Shown here: positions 1-9,610 of the stretch, in pieces
Numbering within the stretch: position 1 is the stretch's first letter
Layout: every line of letters begins with the position of its first letter
From: CAVOGJ01 sp963700865
Lineage (GTDB): Bacteria > Planctomycetota > Planctomycetia > Pirellulales > Pirellulaceae
Assembly (NCBI GenBank): GCA_963700865.1
Contig: CAVOZC010000001.1
Span: forward strand, 124,001-188,000
Direction: 5' to 3'
DNA length: 64,000 nucleotides
The notes under the pieces: generated by a model
What the model was told of the DNA's origin: nothing
Database searches by the model: none
Seen by the model: the letters and a program-made list of their open reading frames with translations, nothing else
Made by a program: the position numbers and the translations under genes

Positions 1-591
1 AGCCATTTTTACGAGGGCTATGGCATCCGAGCTGTGACGTTTCCGATTCTGGTGATGCGCGAGCTGGGGATCGAAACGCTGATCCTTTCCAACGCCAGCG
101 GGGGCCTGAATCCGCAATACGCGGTCGGGGGAGATCATGGTGATCGACGATCATCTGAACCTGATGTTTCAGAACCCGCTCATCGGCCCCAATGACGACG
201 CACGAGGGCCTCGCTTCCCCGACATGTCGGCCCCCTACGATCGGTCCTTCATCGACCAGGCACTGGGGCTGGCGCGGCAAGCCGACTTCACGGCTCACCA
301 AGGCGTCTACGCCGCCGTCACGGGCCCCAGCTATGAAACGCGTGCGGAATATCGCATGCTGCGAAGATCGGCGCCGACGCAGTAGGCATGTCGACCGTGC
401 CCGAGGTCCTGGTGGCCGTCCACGCGGGACTCCGCGTGCTGGGGCTCTCCGCGATCACCAACCTCTGCTGCCCGGATGTCCTGGAGGGCACATCCGGCGC
501 GGAAGTGGTCGAGGCGGCTCGAACCGCCGAACCGAAGCTGACAACCATCGTCCGCGGCATCCTGCGCACGATGAACGCCCCCGTGACGTAG
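1..591 (+). CDS. Purine nucleoside phosphorylase, 3' part, two frame breaks
   Basis: Purine nucleoside phosphorylase of the trimeric PNP/MTAP family, which splits purine nucleosides with phosphate into base and (deoxy)ribose-1-phosphate. The 5' end lies outside the window. Visible family blocks in order: HFYEGYG...VTFPILVMRELG and SNASGGLN (frame 1), VIDDHLNLM, NPLIGPND and GPSYETRAEYRMLR (from position 137, frame 2), then IGADAVGMSTVPE...VLGLSAITN (frame 1 again) to the stop at 589-591. The frame changes near 130 (GGGGGA run) and near 364. Because all conserved blocks survive on both sides of each break, single-base sequence errors are more likely than a pseudogene. It lies 42 bases before a pyrimidine nucleoside phosphorylase, which makes a nucleoside-salvage pair. 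Family assignment is firm; whether the locus is functional is not. Confidence 0.85.
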
Positions 592-633
592 CGGCCGCCC
601 CAGCCAAATCGCGAGAAACGCAGGGAGTTTCCG

Positions 634-1923
634 GTGAATCCGGCCCACATCATTGCCCGTAAACGAGACGGCCATCCACTCACCAACGAGGAAATCGCTT
701 TCTTTGTGCGGGGCTTTACGGACGACACGATCCCCGATTACCAGATGGCCGCCCTGGCGATGGCCGTTTTTCACCAGGGCATGGAAACGAGCGAAACCGC
801 CTGCCTGACCGACGAGATGCTTCACTCGGGACAGGTGCTGACGTGGCCGGCGGGAGGTCCACCGAACGTCGATAAGCACTCGACGGGGGGCATCGGCGAC
901 AAGGTCTCGATCCTGCTGGCGCCTCTGCTGGCCTGCTGCGGCTTGCAGGTTCCCATGATCTCGGGTCGAGGCCTGGGGGCAACGGGTGGCACCCTGGACA
1001 AATTGGAATCGATTCCTGGATTTCGCACGGACTTGTCCCTGCAAGAAATGCAGCGGATGACCACGGAAGTGGGCTGCGTGATCTGCAGTGCCTCGTCGCA
1101 TCTGGCCCCGGCCGATCGCAAGCTGTATGCCCTCCGTGACGTGACCGGCACCGTACCCTCGATTCCGCTCATTACGGCGAGCATCATGAGCAAGAAGCTC
1201 GCGGAAGGGCTCGACGCGCTAGTCCTCGACGTGAAATGTGGCAGCGGGGCCTTTATGAAGACGCCAGCACAAGCCCGGACCCTGGCCCAATCGCTGGTGC
1301 AAACCGGCCAACGAATGGGACTGGCCGTCAGCGCGCTGCTGACCGACATGAACCAGCCGCTGGGACGAGCTGTCGGAAACGCCCTGGAAATCGACGAGTC
1401 GGTGGCGGCGCTGGCTGGAGATGGTCCCGAGGATCTCACGGCCGTGACCTTGGCGCTAGGCGGAGAACTCCTGCGGCTGACCGGTCGCGTCACGACCCGG
1501 GCCGAGGGGGAGGCCCACGTGCAGCAGAAAATTGCCAGCGGGGAGGGCTTGGAAAAACTGCGGCAGATGGTGACCGCCCAAGGGGGTGATTTGGACGCCC
1601 CGCGACCACTCGCCCCGCCGTCGATGGTGCTGGCCGGTCGGTCCGGCTATTTGTCGGCGGTCGACACCGAGTCGCTCGGATTGGCCATCATCAACTTGGG
1701 GGGCGGACGCCGGGTGAAAACCGATCGGATCGACCACTCGGTCGGCATCGAGATGCTGGCCCGACTGGGGGATCGTGTCGAGGCGACGACGCCCATCGCG
1801 CGGCTCTTGTGCCCAGCGGAACAACAACCGGCCGCTGCCCGAGCCATCCAGCAGGCCATGACGTTTGAGGAAGTCCCGGCCACGCCGCCTCCGCTGATCC
1901 TGGGGCAAGTGGCCGCTTCGTGA
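634..1923 (+). CDS. deoA: Pyrimidine-nucleoside/thymidine phosphorylase
   Basis: Catalyses reversible phosphorolysis of thymidine and possibly uridine to base and (deoxy)ribose-1-phosphate. The 429-residue length matches the family (about 430-440). Signatures: KHSTGGIGDK near residues 80-89 and the thymidine/pyrimidine phosphorylase signature SGRGLGATGGTLDKLESIPG near 117-136; KLAEGLDALVLDVKCGSGAF follows in the phosphate-binding domain, and the C-terminal PYNP domain (NLGGGRRVKTDRIDHSVG) is intact. The GTG start is chosen because AGGGAG lies 7 bases upstream and the N-terminus aligns with the family. It follows the purine nucleoside phosphorylase on the same strand and is probably co-transcribed. 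The sequence alone does not separate strict thymidine phosphorylase from broad pyrimidine nucleoside phosphorylase. Confidence 0.93.
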   Translation: MNPAHIIARKRDGHPLTNEEIAFFVRGFTDDTIPDYQMAALAMAVFHQGMETSETACLTDEMLHSGQVLTWPAGGPPNVDKHSTGGIGDKVSILLAPLLACCGLQVPMISGRGLGATGGTLDKLESIPGFRTDLSLQEMQRMTTEVGCVICSASSHLAPADRKLYALRDVTGTVPSIPLITASIMSKKLAEGLDALVLDVKCGSGAFMKTPAQARTLAQSLVQTGQRMGLAVSALLTDMNQPLGRAVGNALEIDESVAALAGDGPEDLTAVTLALGGELLRLTGRVTTRAEGEAHVQQKIASGEGLEKLRQMVTAQGGDLDAPRPLAPPSMVLAGRSGYLSAVDTESLGLAIINLGGGRRVKTDRIDHSVGIEMLARLGDRVEATTPIARLLCPAEQQPAAARAIQQAMTFEEVPATPPPLILGQVAAS

Positions 1924-1980
1924 GGGGGGTCGCGGGGGTGAAGGTCGTGAAGGAGGCCGAGTCGCGGGGAAACGGGGAAA

Positions 1981-2106
1981 AAGGTGCGAAGGATCGCCGC
2001 ACTCCTCCAAGGCGAGCGCAGCGTCAAGTGTCAGACTGAGGGTTGGTCAAGACCGTGGCTGTGGCTTCCAGCCGCAGTCGACTGGGGCAAGATGCCCCAG
2101 CCACGA
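1981..2106. repeat. Intergenic hairpin repeats between deoA and purF
   Basis: The space between the convergent deoA and purF genes holds a degenerate copy of hairpin family B near 1985-2003, an imperfect family A hairpin near 2055-2075 (GTGGCTG / CAGCCGC), and a perfect family A' hairpin at 2082-2100 (stem CTGGGGC / GCCCCAG, loop AAGAT). The same units recur at 5.2, 6.9-7.3, 22.0 and 52.8 kb. They could also act as a bidirectional terminator here because both genes end into this space. Confidence 0.7.
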
Positions 2107-2140
2107 TGCGCGAACCCCAAAATTGAAACTTGACGAAGCA

Positions 2141-3723
2141 CTAGGTCTTGGCGGTTTCGTACGTCCGCGTGTGGACGCCCGCCGCCTGATTCTGGCAGGC
2201 GAGCTGATAAAGTTGCTTCCCCCAGGGGGAGGGATAGTCTCCCGTCACGCAGGCACGGCACAGGGACGCGGCCGGTTTGTCGATGGCCCGCGCGATCGAG
2301 TCGACCGGCAGATAACGCAGCGAATCGGCGCCCAAGTCGACCGCCATCTGTTCCTGAGCCTCGGCGGTCAGTTGCCCGTCCACCACGAACGGAGGTGCAA
2401 ACAGCTCCTCGATCCGGGACATGTCGATGCCATAGAAACAAGGAGCGATAATCGGTGGACAAGCCACGCGGACGTGGATTTCGCGAGCGCCCCGTCGTGG
2501 CGGATGCGATCGAGCAATACCCGCATCGTGGTGGAACGCACAATCGAGTCTTCCACCAGCAACACTCGCTTGCCATCCAGCACCTCCCGCAACGGCGTGT
2601 ACTTGCTTTGCGCCGCCGACTTGCGCGTGCCGCTGCCCTGAATGAAGGTGCGGCCCGAATAGCGATTACGAATCAAGCCCTCGCGGGAGGGGATACGCAA
2701 GCGATGAGCCATTGCGTCCGCCGCGGCTTTGCTCGTGTCGGGCACGGGAACAACGATGGTATCGTCGTCGAGCGGCACGCGGCGTTCGAGCAATTCGAGT
2801 TCGGCCAGCTCTTCTCCCAGCCGGGTGCGGGTCAGATAGACACTGCGATCATCCAGCGTACTTGCCACATTGGCAAAATAGATCCACTCGAAAAAGCAAT
2901 GCGCCGTCGGCGAGGGTTCGGCAAAGCGATCGATACTGACCCGGCCGTCGGAAATCGAAATGGCCCAGCCCGGTTCGAGCGACCGGATTTGGTCCGGCCG
3001 AAAGCCCAGATTGACCAAGGCCACACTCTCGCTGGCCGCCGCGAAGAGCGATTCGTCCCGCGCGAAACAGAGCGGCTTGACCCCCAACGGATCGCGCGCC
3101 ACAAGCATCTCCCCCATGGCGTTGAGCATCACCAGGCTGTAAGCGCCGTCAAATTTCCGTGCTACCTCGCGGATCATTTCCAACAGTGGCCGACGCTCGT
3201 TGTCCGAAAGGGCTCGGCTAATCTCATGCATGATGATTTCGGTGTCAGTTTCGCGCGTCAGATGGTAATCCCCACTGCCGAGCAGCTCGTCACGCAACTC
3301 ACTGTAATTCGCGAGCTGGCCGTTGAAAGCGAACGAGAACCACTTGTTTTTCTGCAGATGATGCCGTTCGAACGGTTGGGCGTAACTCTGGTCTTCCTTG
3401 CCGCACGTCGCATAACGGACGTGACCGATCCCGGCATTGCCGTAATAGCGACCCATCAGACTCTCGTATTTGGCCTCGTGCGACATGCGAAATACTTCGC
3501 GGACGGTTCCCAGTCGCTTGTGCGTGTCAATCAGTTGATCCCGGTGTCCGCAATACGTCGACATGCCGGCCGAGAGCTGCCCTCGATTCTGTACGTCGAG
3601 CAACATGCGGGGAATCAAACGGGCGGCTTGATCGGGCCCGCCGGGCGGACAGCATTCGCTGATGGGGCCTTGCGTGAAATGATAAACGGCAACCACGCCG
3701 CATTCCTCATGAAGCTGGCCCAT
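2141..3723 (-). CDS. purF: Amidophosphoribosyltransferase, one frame break
   Basis: First committed step of de novo purine synthesis: PRPP plus glutamine to phosphoribosylamine. The N-terminal Ntn glutaminase domain starts MGQLHEECGV, with the nucleophile Cys8 after a short propeptide, and includes HVRYATCG. The phosphoribosyltransferase domain shows NRYSGRTFI (353-361) and the PRPP loop LLVEDSIVRSTT. Cys276 (CFFEWIYFA) plus the C-terminal CPPIIAPCFYGID and SLCRACVTGDYP match the cysteines of the [4Fe-4S] Bacillus-type enzyme. The reading frame breaks in a C-run at 2490-2493; the second frame carries the rest of the conserved C-terminus to the stop at 2141. The single missing base in a homopolymer suggests a sequencing indel. 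Merged length is about 527 residues, slightly above the usual 470-500. Confidence 0.92.
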
Positions 3724-4035
3724 GATGGCTCCCTATTTGCCAACCCTCGCGATAGGCAGAGCTAACGACGAGGCGTCTGGAACGTGCAATCGTCGCCCGA
3801 GAGGACCGACGTGACGGGGACGCCGTGAGAGAGGCCCCGGCGTCCATCGCCCTGTACTCGCCTCCCCAGAAAAACGTCCCGTACTCGCGATTGTACGCCG
3901 CCGCCGAGGGAGACTCAACCGAGCGGCCGCGCGGGGTGCGGGAAACGGGCATTCCCGCACCGCGGAGGCCTTGCGTCGCCAGCGGGCACTTGCGAAAGTA
4001 GCGCGCGTCTCCCGCCAGCCACGATTGGGCTCCCC
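3724..4035. other. Intergenic space between divergent purF and proB
   Basis: About 310 bases between the divergently transcribed purF and proB. It must hold both promoters, but I see no clear -35/-10 pair, operator or RNA element, and no convincing small gene. Confidence 0.4.
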
Positions 4036-5196
4036 GTGACCGAAACCCTCCGCCAAGCCATTGCTCGCTCCGCCCAATGCGTGGTGGTCAAGGTCGGCAC
4101 CCGCGTGCTGACAACGCCGGACGGCCGGCTAAACACCGACCGCGTCGCGCGGCTGGCGGACGAATTGCACACGCTCGTGGACGCGGGACGACATGTCGTC
4201 CTCGTCAGCAGTGGTGCCGTCGGCGCCGGGCTCAGCCATCTGGGCTGGGATCGTCGTCCCACCGATCTGGCACGTCTGCAGGCCGTGGCGGCCATCGGTC
4301 AGACGAAGTTGATCGAAGAGTACGACCGCCAGCTGCGGCAATACAACCTGCATGCGGCTCAAGTCTTACTGACGGCCGACGATCTCGATCACCGCGGACG
4401 CTACCTGAATATTCGCAACACCCTGTTGACGCTCTTGTCCTGGAAGTGCGTCCCGATCGTCAACGAAAATGACACGGTTTCGGTCGAGGAATTGATGATT
4501 ACGTTTGGTGATAATGATCGACTCGCGGCCATCGTCACCAATCTGCTGCGGGCATCCCTGCTCGTCATCCTGTCGGACGTCGCGGGGCTGTACGATGGAG
4601 ACCCGGCAGATGGCCAATCACGCGTCGTCGATTGCGTGCGAGATATCGACGAGGCAATCGCCCATTTCGTTCGTGATCGACACTCCACATGGTCCAAAGG
4701 CGGCATGGCCAGCAAACTGGAGGCGGCTCGGACGCTCACGCTCGCCGGAGAAAATGTCATCATCGCCAGCGGTCATGATCCGGGGGTACTCGATGCCATC
4801 TTCCGAGGCGAAACAGTGGGCACATTGTTTCCGGCGATCGGCAAATCGATCAGTCCCTGGAAACGATGGATTGGCTTTTCGGCCCAACCACGGGGGACCC
4901 TCACGATCGATGCGGGTGCGGCACGGGCCGTCGTGGATCAGGGGCGGAGCCTGCTGCCGATCGGCATCCAGGAAGTGCGCGGCCAATTTGAGAAGGGAGA
5001 CGTCGTTTCGGTCACGATGACGAATCAGGTCGAAATGGCGCGGGGACTCTCGAATTACGCGGCCGCCGAATTGACCCAGATCGCGGGCTGCCGCACGGAA
5101 GAGATCGCCCGTCGGCTGGGGCACTGCCCGTATGAAGAAGCCATTCATCGCGACAATATGGTGCTCACACGCGATCCGCGGGCGGGAGCTTCCTGA
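4036..5196 (+). CDS. proB: Glutamate 5-kinase
   Basis: Phosphorylates glutamate to glutamyl-5-phosphate, the first step of proline synthesis. At 386 residues it has the long form: an amino-acid kinase domain (VVVKVGTRVLT near 17-27, LVSSGAVGAG, VNENDTVS and FGDNDRLAAIV, SKGGMASKLEAA) and a C-terminal PUA domain from about residue 285 (RGTLTIDAGAARAV, then the IGIQEVRGQFEKGDVV block). The start is GTG at 4036. No proA or obg-like partner is adjacent; selA follows 229 bases downstream behind hairpin repeats, so it is probably a single transcription unit. Confidence 0.95.
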   Translation: MTETLRQAIARSAQCVVVKVGTRVLTTPDGRLNTDRVARLADELHTLVDAGRHVVLVSSGAVGAGLSHLGWDRRPTDLARLQAVAAIGQTKLIEEYDRQLRQYNLHAAQVLLTADDLDHRGRYLNIRNTLLTLLSWKCVPIVNENDTVSVEELMITFGDNDRLAAIVTNLLRASLLVILSDVAGLYDGDPADGQSRVVDCVRDIDEAIAHFVRDRHSTWSKGGMASKLEAARTLTLAGENVIIASGHDPGVLDAIFRGETVGTLFPAIGKSISPWKRWIGFSAQPRGTLTIDAGAARAVVDQGRSLLPIGIQEVRGQFEKGDVVSVTMTNQVEMARGLSNYAAAELTQIAGCRTEEIARRLGHCPYEEAIHRDNMVLTRDPRAGAS

Positions 5197-5210
5197 ATGG
5201 GACGCCCTCC

Positions 5211-5310
5211 GTGGCTGGGGCTTCCAGCCACAGTCCTTTCCGCGACGTGACCTGGGTGGGTGACCCATTGCCGAGCCGGCGGGCCGGGGAAAGCGGCGCA
5301 GCATCGCCGC
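5211..5310. repeat. Hairpin repeats (families A and B) between proB and selA
   Basis: A perfect family A hairpin lies at 5211-5231 (stem GTGGCTGG / CCAGCCAC, loop GGCTT), and a family B variant at 5293-5310 (stem GCGGCG / CGCCGC). A truncated family A half follows near 5322. Their position just after the proB stop would also suit a terminator. Confidence 0.75.
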
Positions 5311-5425
5311 ACTCCACACCGTGGCTGGGGAGCCGTACCATTCATCCACCCCTCTCCCCGGTGTAGGATACACTTCCACACGACTGGTTCGTTCCATCTC
5401 TCGTCACGCACCGGGAGGCAGCGTC

Positions 5426-6839
5426 ATGGCCGATAACCTCTTCAAGAATATCCCTTCCGTCAGCGAATTGCTCGAGACCAAACGCCTGAAGGAACTCGTC
5501 CATCGTGTCAGCCACACTTCGGTGGTGGGCGAGGTTCGCACGTTTCTGGATGAACTCCGTAAGGAGGTCGCCAGCCGGAGGGACGATCTGCCGAACATCC
5601 CTAGCGTGACGGAGATTGCGGATCGGGTCGCCGCCTGGATCACACGGGCCGAGCAACCACGCTTGCGACCTGTGATCAACGCCACGGGCATTCTGTTACA
5701 CACGGGACTAGGTCGCGCTCCCCTGGCCCCGGAAGCGGTCGAGGCAGTGGCCGCCGTTGCCGGCAGCTATGCCAGCCTCGAAGTCGACCTGGAAACAGGA
5801 GAGCGAGGCCAGCGGGTCACGGCGGTGGAAAAACTCTTGTGCCAGCTTACGGGTGCTGAGGCCGCCACGGTCGTTAACAACAATGCCGGTGCTACCGTAC
5901 TCACGCTGGCGGCGATCGCCGCCAGGCGGGAAGTCATCGTTTCCAGGGGGCAACTGATCGAGATCGGCGGCAGCTATCGCTTGCCAGAAGTCATGTCGGC
6001 CGGCGGTGCGATACTTCGCGAGGTGGGGACCACGAACAAGACGCGGATCAGCGACTATGAGCGGGCCATCGGTGAACAGACGGCCGCCATCATGCGGGTC
6101 CATACAAGCAACTACCGAATTGTTGGCTTTACCGAAGAACCCTCCCTCGAAGACCTGGTGCACGCGGCCCATCGCCATCAGCTGCCGTTGATCGATGACA
6201 TTGGATCGGTGCGCGCTGCACGATCTGGCACCTTGGGGACTCCATGGCGAGCCGGTGGCCCGTCAGAGCATCGCGGCCGGGGCGGACCTGGTTCTTTTTA
6301 GCGGGGATAAATTACTGGGCGGCCCCCAGTGCGGCATCATCGTTGGTCGCGGACCGCTCGTGGACCAGATCATCTGCCATCCGCTAATGCGGGCCTTGCG
6401 GGTGGGTAAAATGACACTGGCCGCCTTGGAGGCGACCTTGAAGTTGCACCGAGACGTATCGAAGGCCAAAGCATCGATCCCTTTTCTGCAGGCGCTGACG
6501 GTCTCGGAGGAGAACTTGAAGGGGCGTGCGGAGCGACTGACCGCCCAAATCTCCGCATTGGCAGCGGTGGCTGTGGCCGAGCCGTTGCAAGATACCTCCC
6601 AGCTCGGAGGCGGATCGGTGCCGGCAACGGACATCGTCACCTGGTGCGTGGCCATCACACCGGCTGGCCGATCGGTCGACGAAATGGCCAAAGCCCTTCG
6701 TATCGGTACGCCCTCAGTCTTCGGCCGCGTACAGAAAGACCGTTTGCTGCTCGATCTCCGCACGGTGACGCCTCACGAGGAGGCAGCCCTGGTCCAGGCG
6801 ATCGAGCAGTTGGCCAACGAGGCGGAATCGGCTCCGTGA
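5426..6839 (+). CDS. selA: L-seryl-tRNA(Sec) selenium transferase, one frame break
   Basis: PLP enzyme that converts seryl-tRNA(Sec) to selenocysteyl-tRNA(Sec) with selenophosphate. Visible blocks: N-terminal IPSVSELLE, VINATGILLHTGLGRAPL, VNNNAGATVLTLAA, SRGQLIEIGGSYRLPEVM, EVGTTNKTRISDYE and LIDDIGS, then in the next frame ALHDL..., IAAGADLVLFSGDKLLGGPQ, where the lysine is the PLP Schiff-base residue, and RALRVGKMTLAALEATL. The frame breaks near 6208, exactly between DIGS and ALHDL, which are contiguous in the family; one base is probably wrong. The ATG at 5426 has GGGAGGCA 7 bases upstream. Merged length is about 471, normal for SelA. It implies selenoprotein synthesis, but selB, selC and selD are not in this window. 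Confidence 0.93.
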
Positions 6840-6870
6840 GGGAAAGGGTGGTAAGTCGGGCGCCTTCCCC

Positions 6871-7257
6871 GTGGCTGGGGCTTCCAGCCACAGTCTGTCC
6901 GTGGCTGGGGCTTCCAGCCACAGTCTGTCCGTGGCTGGGGCTTCCAGCCACAGTCCTGTCGCCGGCTCCCACGGCAAGCCCCGCCCCCAACACGACTCCT
7001 CGCCAATACCCCCAAGACAGCAGCCACCCCCAACGACTGGGGCAGGATGCCCCAGCCACGATGCCGGGGCCCAACAATCTCCCGTGGCTGGGGCTTCCAG
7101 CCACAGTCCTGTCGCCGGCTCCCACGGCAAGCCCCGCCCCCAACACGACTCCTCGCCAATACCCCCAAGACAGCAGCCACCCCCAACGACTGGGGCAGGA
7201 TGCCCCAGCCACGATGCCGGGGCCCAACAATCTCCCGTGGCTGGGGCTTCCAGCCAC
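6871..7257. repeat. Cluster of family A/A' hairpins with a duplicated 153-base unit
   Basis: Three 30-base direct repeats start at 6871, 6901 and 6931, each containing the perfect hairpin GTGGCTGG-loop-CCAGCCAC. From 6931 a 153-base unit is duplicated exactly (6931-7083 and 7084-7236) and a fifth hairpin closes the cluster at 7237-7257. Each unit also has a family A' hairpin (CTGGGGC / GCCCCAG at 7037-7055 and 7190-7208). It lies between the convergent selA and kinase genes. There are no unique spacers between identical repeats, so this is not a CRISPR array. Confidence 0.9.
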
Positions 7258-7332
7258 AGTCCTGTCCCATCCCACGTTCCATAGTCGGGCGACTTCGGTT
7301 ACGGCCACCTGAGAGGCTGGCAGCCGTTGTCA

Positions 7333-8724
7333 CTAGATGGCCAATAGCATGGCCACGAGCGTGATCAGGACGCCGAACAAGACCGAGACGGGAATGGCGA
7401 CCGCCAAGGCAATGAACATGGGCGAGAAACGACGTGGTCGTTCGTCGGCGTCGTCGGTCATCGGCAGCAACGGAGCTCGACGACGAGAACGCTCCTTCGT
7501 CTCTTGTGACGAGACGGAATCGGTCCATTGGGACATCTGCGAGCCAGACTGAGAGGCCGAATCGTATTCTAGACTGTCGTACGAGCCCTCGAGCGTCGCC
7601 TGCATGTCTTCTTCGTTGCTCGCCGGCACGGGGGCGGGCATCCAGGGCGATCGTGTGGGCGGTTGGGCCGGCAAGGGCTCGGCACGACCGGCCCAGATTT
7701 CCAGTCGCCGAGCCACCTCGCCCGCGGATTGAATCCGATTGGCCGGATTTTTCTCCATCATCTCGGCGATCACCTCGACGAACTCCTCTTCGATATTTGT
7801 GTTGAAGCGTCGTGGATGCCAGGGCGTTTCTTCGCAATGCCGACGCGCCTTGTCCCGGGTCGTGCCGCCGGGAAAGGGGACCTTACCCGTAATCGCGTAG
7901 TAGAGTGTGCAGCCAAGTGAGTAGATGTCGCTGACCGCCGTAATCTGGTCGGGCGTCTTGATCTGTTCGGGTGAAATGTAATCCGCCGTCCCCACAATCT
8001 TGCCGGCCCGCGGATCATCCTCGGTGCTGGTGAGGAAGCCGGCCAGCCCGAGGTCCGACACCTTCGCCTTGCCTTCGGTCGTCACGAGGATGTTACCCGG
8101 CTTGATATCGCGGTGAATGAGCCCCTTGTCGTGGGCGTGCTGGAGCCCGATGGCGGCTTGATAGATCAAGGAGGCGGCTTGTTCCGAACTGAGTGCGCCC
8201 TGGGAACGAACAAGTCGCCGCAGGTCGGTGCCCCGGACATATTCGGTCACCAGGTAATACACGTTGCCGTCATGTCCGGCGTCAAAGGCCCGCACCAGAT
8301 TGTCGTGATCCAGAATCGCCTGCGTACGAATCTCGCGGGTAAAATTCGTGATGGCCTGCGGCGTCGATCGGCTGTGGGGCAACACCTTGATGGCGACCTC
8401 CCGACCCATCATTTCGTGTTCGGCCTTAAAGACCTGCCCCATGCCGCCCTGGGCAATCCAGTCTGTAATGATGTAGGGCCCGAGGGTCAGCTTCGTGCGG
8501 CCCGCCTTCAGTTGCTCTGCCTGATACGCGGTCACGAACCCCAGCTGCACCAACTGCCTGGCCAGCTGCTCATCGGTCACTTCCACGCGAGGGGTTGGCG
8601 GACCGATCACCGGCTGGCGAGCCATCACCAACGCATCATCCAATTGCTCTTGCGTCACCAGCCCGCTTCGCAGGGCCGCTTTTTGAAGCACGGATGAGGA
8701 TTGAACAGGCGCCATGGAAGGCAT
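7333..8724 (-). CDS. Tail-anchored Ser/Thr protein kinase
   Basis: Hanks-type kinase. From the start at 8724 (463 residues): a helical N-terminal region (about 10-75: SGLVTQEQLDDAL, LGFVTAYQAEQL) that often precedes planctomycete kinase domains, glycine loop IAQGGMGQVF (90-99), catalytic Lys113 (VAIKVLP), HRDIKPGN (204-211), DLG in place of DFG (224-226), and GTADYISPEQ. The alanine/proline/serine-rich linker (about 350-430) ends in one hydrophobic segment at the extreme C-terminus (about 436-463), so the kinase faces the cytoplasm with almost no external sensor. The frame is open further upstream to 8856, but the added residues look non-coding. Substrate unknown. Confidence 0.88.
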   Translation of the reverse strand: MPSMAPVQSSSVLQKAALRSGLVTQEQLDDALVMARQPVIGPPTPRVEVTDEQLARQLVQLGFVTAYQAEQLKAGRTKLTLGPYIITDWIAQGGMGQVFKAEHEMMGREVAIKVLPHSRSTPQAITNFTREIRTQAILDHDNLVRAFDAGHDGNVYYLVTEYVRGTDLRRLVRSQGALSSEQAASLIYQAAIGLQHAHDKGLIHRDIKPGNILVTTEGKAKVSDLGLAGFLTSTEDDPRAGKIVGTADYISPEQIKTPDQITAVSDIYSLGCTLYYAITGKVPFPGGTTRDKARRHCEETPWHPRRFNTNIEEEFVEVIAEMMEKNPANRIQSAGEVARRLEIWAGRAEPLPAQPPTRSPWMPAPVPASNEEDMQATLEGSYDSLEYDSASQSGSQMSQWTDSVSSQETKERSRRRAPLLPMTDDADERPRRFSPMFIALAVAIPVSVLFGVLITLVAMLLAI

Positions 8725-8902
8725 ATGTCGGCGAAATAGGAGGAAAAAGAAGGCAAGTTGCCATCGGAGACGGCTAAGTTCATTATGCGCACGAAGTCCC
8801 GATTGGTAAAACCCAGCTGGGCCGGGGCTAGCTGCCCGCGGCTGGGAAGTCGCCACCCGACGGAAACGGGTGCATCACTGCGGCAGGCTGGTCCAGGCGT
8901 TT

Positions 8903-9610
8903 TCAACGCCCACTGATTTCGCTCGGCCAGGCGGCGGGAAGCTCAGCCGTGAAGGTCATCGACTCGCGCGTCACCGGATGCCGCAAGGTCAGCTGTCGCG
9001 CATGGAGCGCGATCCCCTGGGGAAAGGACACACGGCTTCCATACTTGCGGTCGCCAACCACCGGCCAGCCGCGACTGGCAAATTGCACGCGAATCTGGTG
9101 CTTGCGCCCCGTATCCAGCCGCACTTCCAGGTGCTGATGCGGCCGTTCTCCCAGCAGGTGGTACTCCAGCAAGGCCCGCTGCCCCTCCGGATGAGATGCC
9201 TGGCAAGTGACCATGCGGTGAGTGGCCTCATCCTTCCGCAACCAATCCTCCAGATGGCCATTCGCCGGACGAGCGGCGGGATGGACCAGGATCCAGTACC
9301 GTTTCTCCACCGTTCTCTCACGGAATTGGCGGCTGAGTCGCCCGGCGGCCTTCGAGGTCCGCGCGAGCACGAGGACCCCGGTACTTTGTGCATCGAGCCG
9401 GCTGACCACGCCCAGGTAAACATTACCCGGTTTCTGATAGCGCTGTTTGAGATACAACTTGGCCCGCTCGACGAGACTCGCAACCCCCGCGGCGGCGCCT
9501 TGCGTCACCACGCCCGCAGCCTTGTTGACCACGAGCAGGTGGTTATCTTCGAACAGGACATCAAGTCGCTCAGGACCAGCCTCGTTGCTGGCATGCATCC
9601 GACTAACCAT
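8903..9610 (-). CDS. RluA-family pseudouridine synthase
   Basis: Isomerises uridine to pseudouridine in rRNA or tRNA. About 235 residues, with LDVLFEDNHLLVVNKAAGVV at the N-terminus, the catalytic block SRLDAQSTGVLVLA (Asp of RLD), the GRKHQIRVQFAS block and VGDRKYG. There is no S4 domain, so it resembles short RluA/YqcB-type enzymes. I chose the ATG at 9610; the next one at 9598 is also possible. The open frame extends to 10039 but overlaps the SHD1 gene and reads as its shadow. It overlaps the upstream gene's stop by a few bases, so both are probably on one transcript. The target base cannot be inferred. Confidence 0.88.
   Translation of the reverse strand: MVSRMHASNEAGPERLDVLFEDNHLLVVNKAAGVVTQGAAAGVASLVERAKLYLKQRYQKPGNVYLGVVSRLDAQSTGVLVLARTSKAAGRLSRQFRERTVEKRYWILVHPAARPANGHLEDWLRKDEATHRMVTCQASHPEGQRALLEYHLLGERPHQHLEVRLDTGRKHQIRVQFASRGWPVVGDRKYGSRVSFPQGIALHARQLTLRHPVTRESMTFTAELPAAWPSEISGR

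Noticed and set aside
318..1493. Minus-strand frames opposite the nucleoside phosphorylase genes
   Set aside because: Antisense shadows; the plus strand carries clear PNP and pyrimidine phosphorylase motifs.
2455..3765. A 436-residue open frame on the plus strand opposite purF
   Set aside because: Antisense shadow of purF; low-complexity basic composition and no domain.
6871..6957. Short direct repeats resembling a CRISPR array
   Set aside because: The units are adjacent with no spacers, only three copies, and no cas genes are present.
6644..7312. Open frames on both strands across the hairpin cluster coding for a repeated 51-residue segment
   Set aside because: The frames exist because the 153-base unit is a multiple of three and GC-rich; no start signal or function, and the hairpins explain the sequence.
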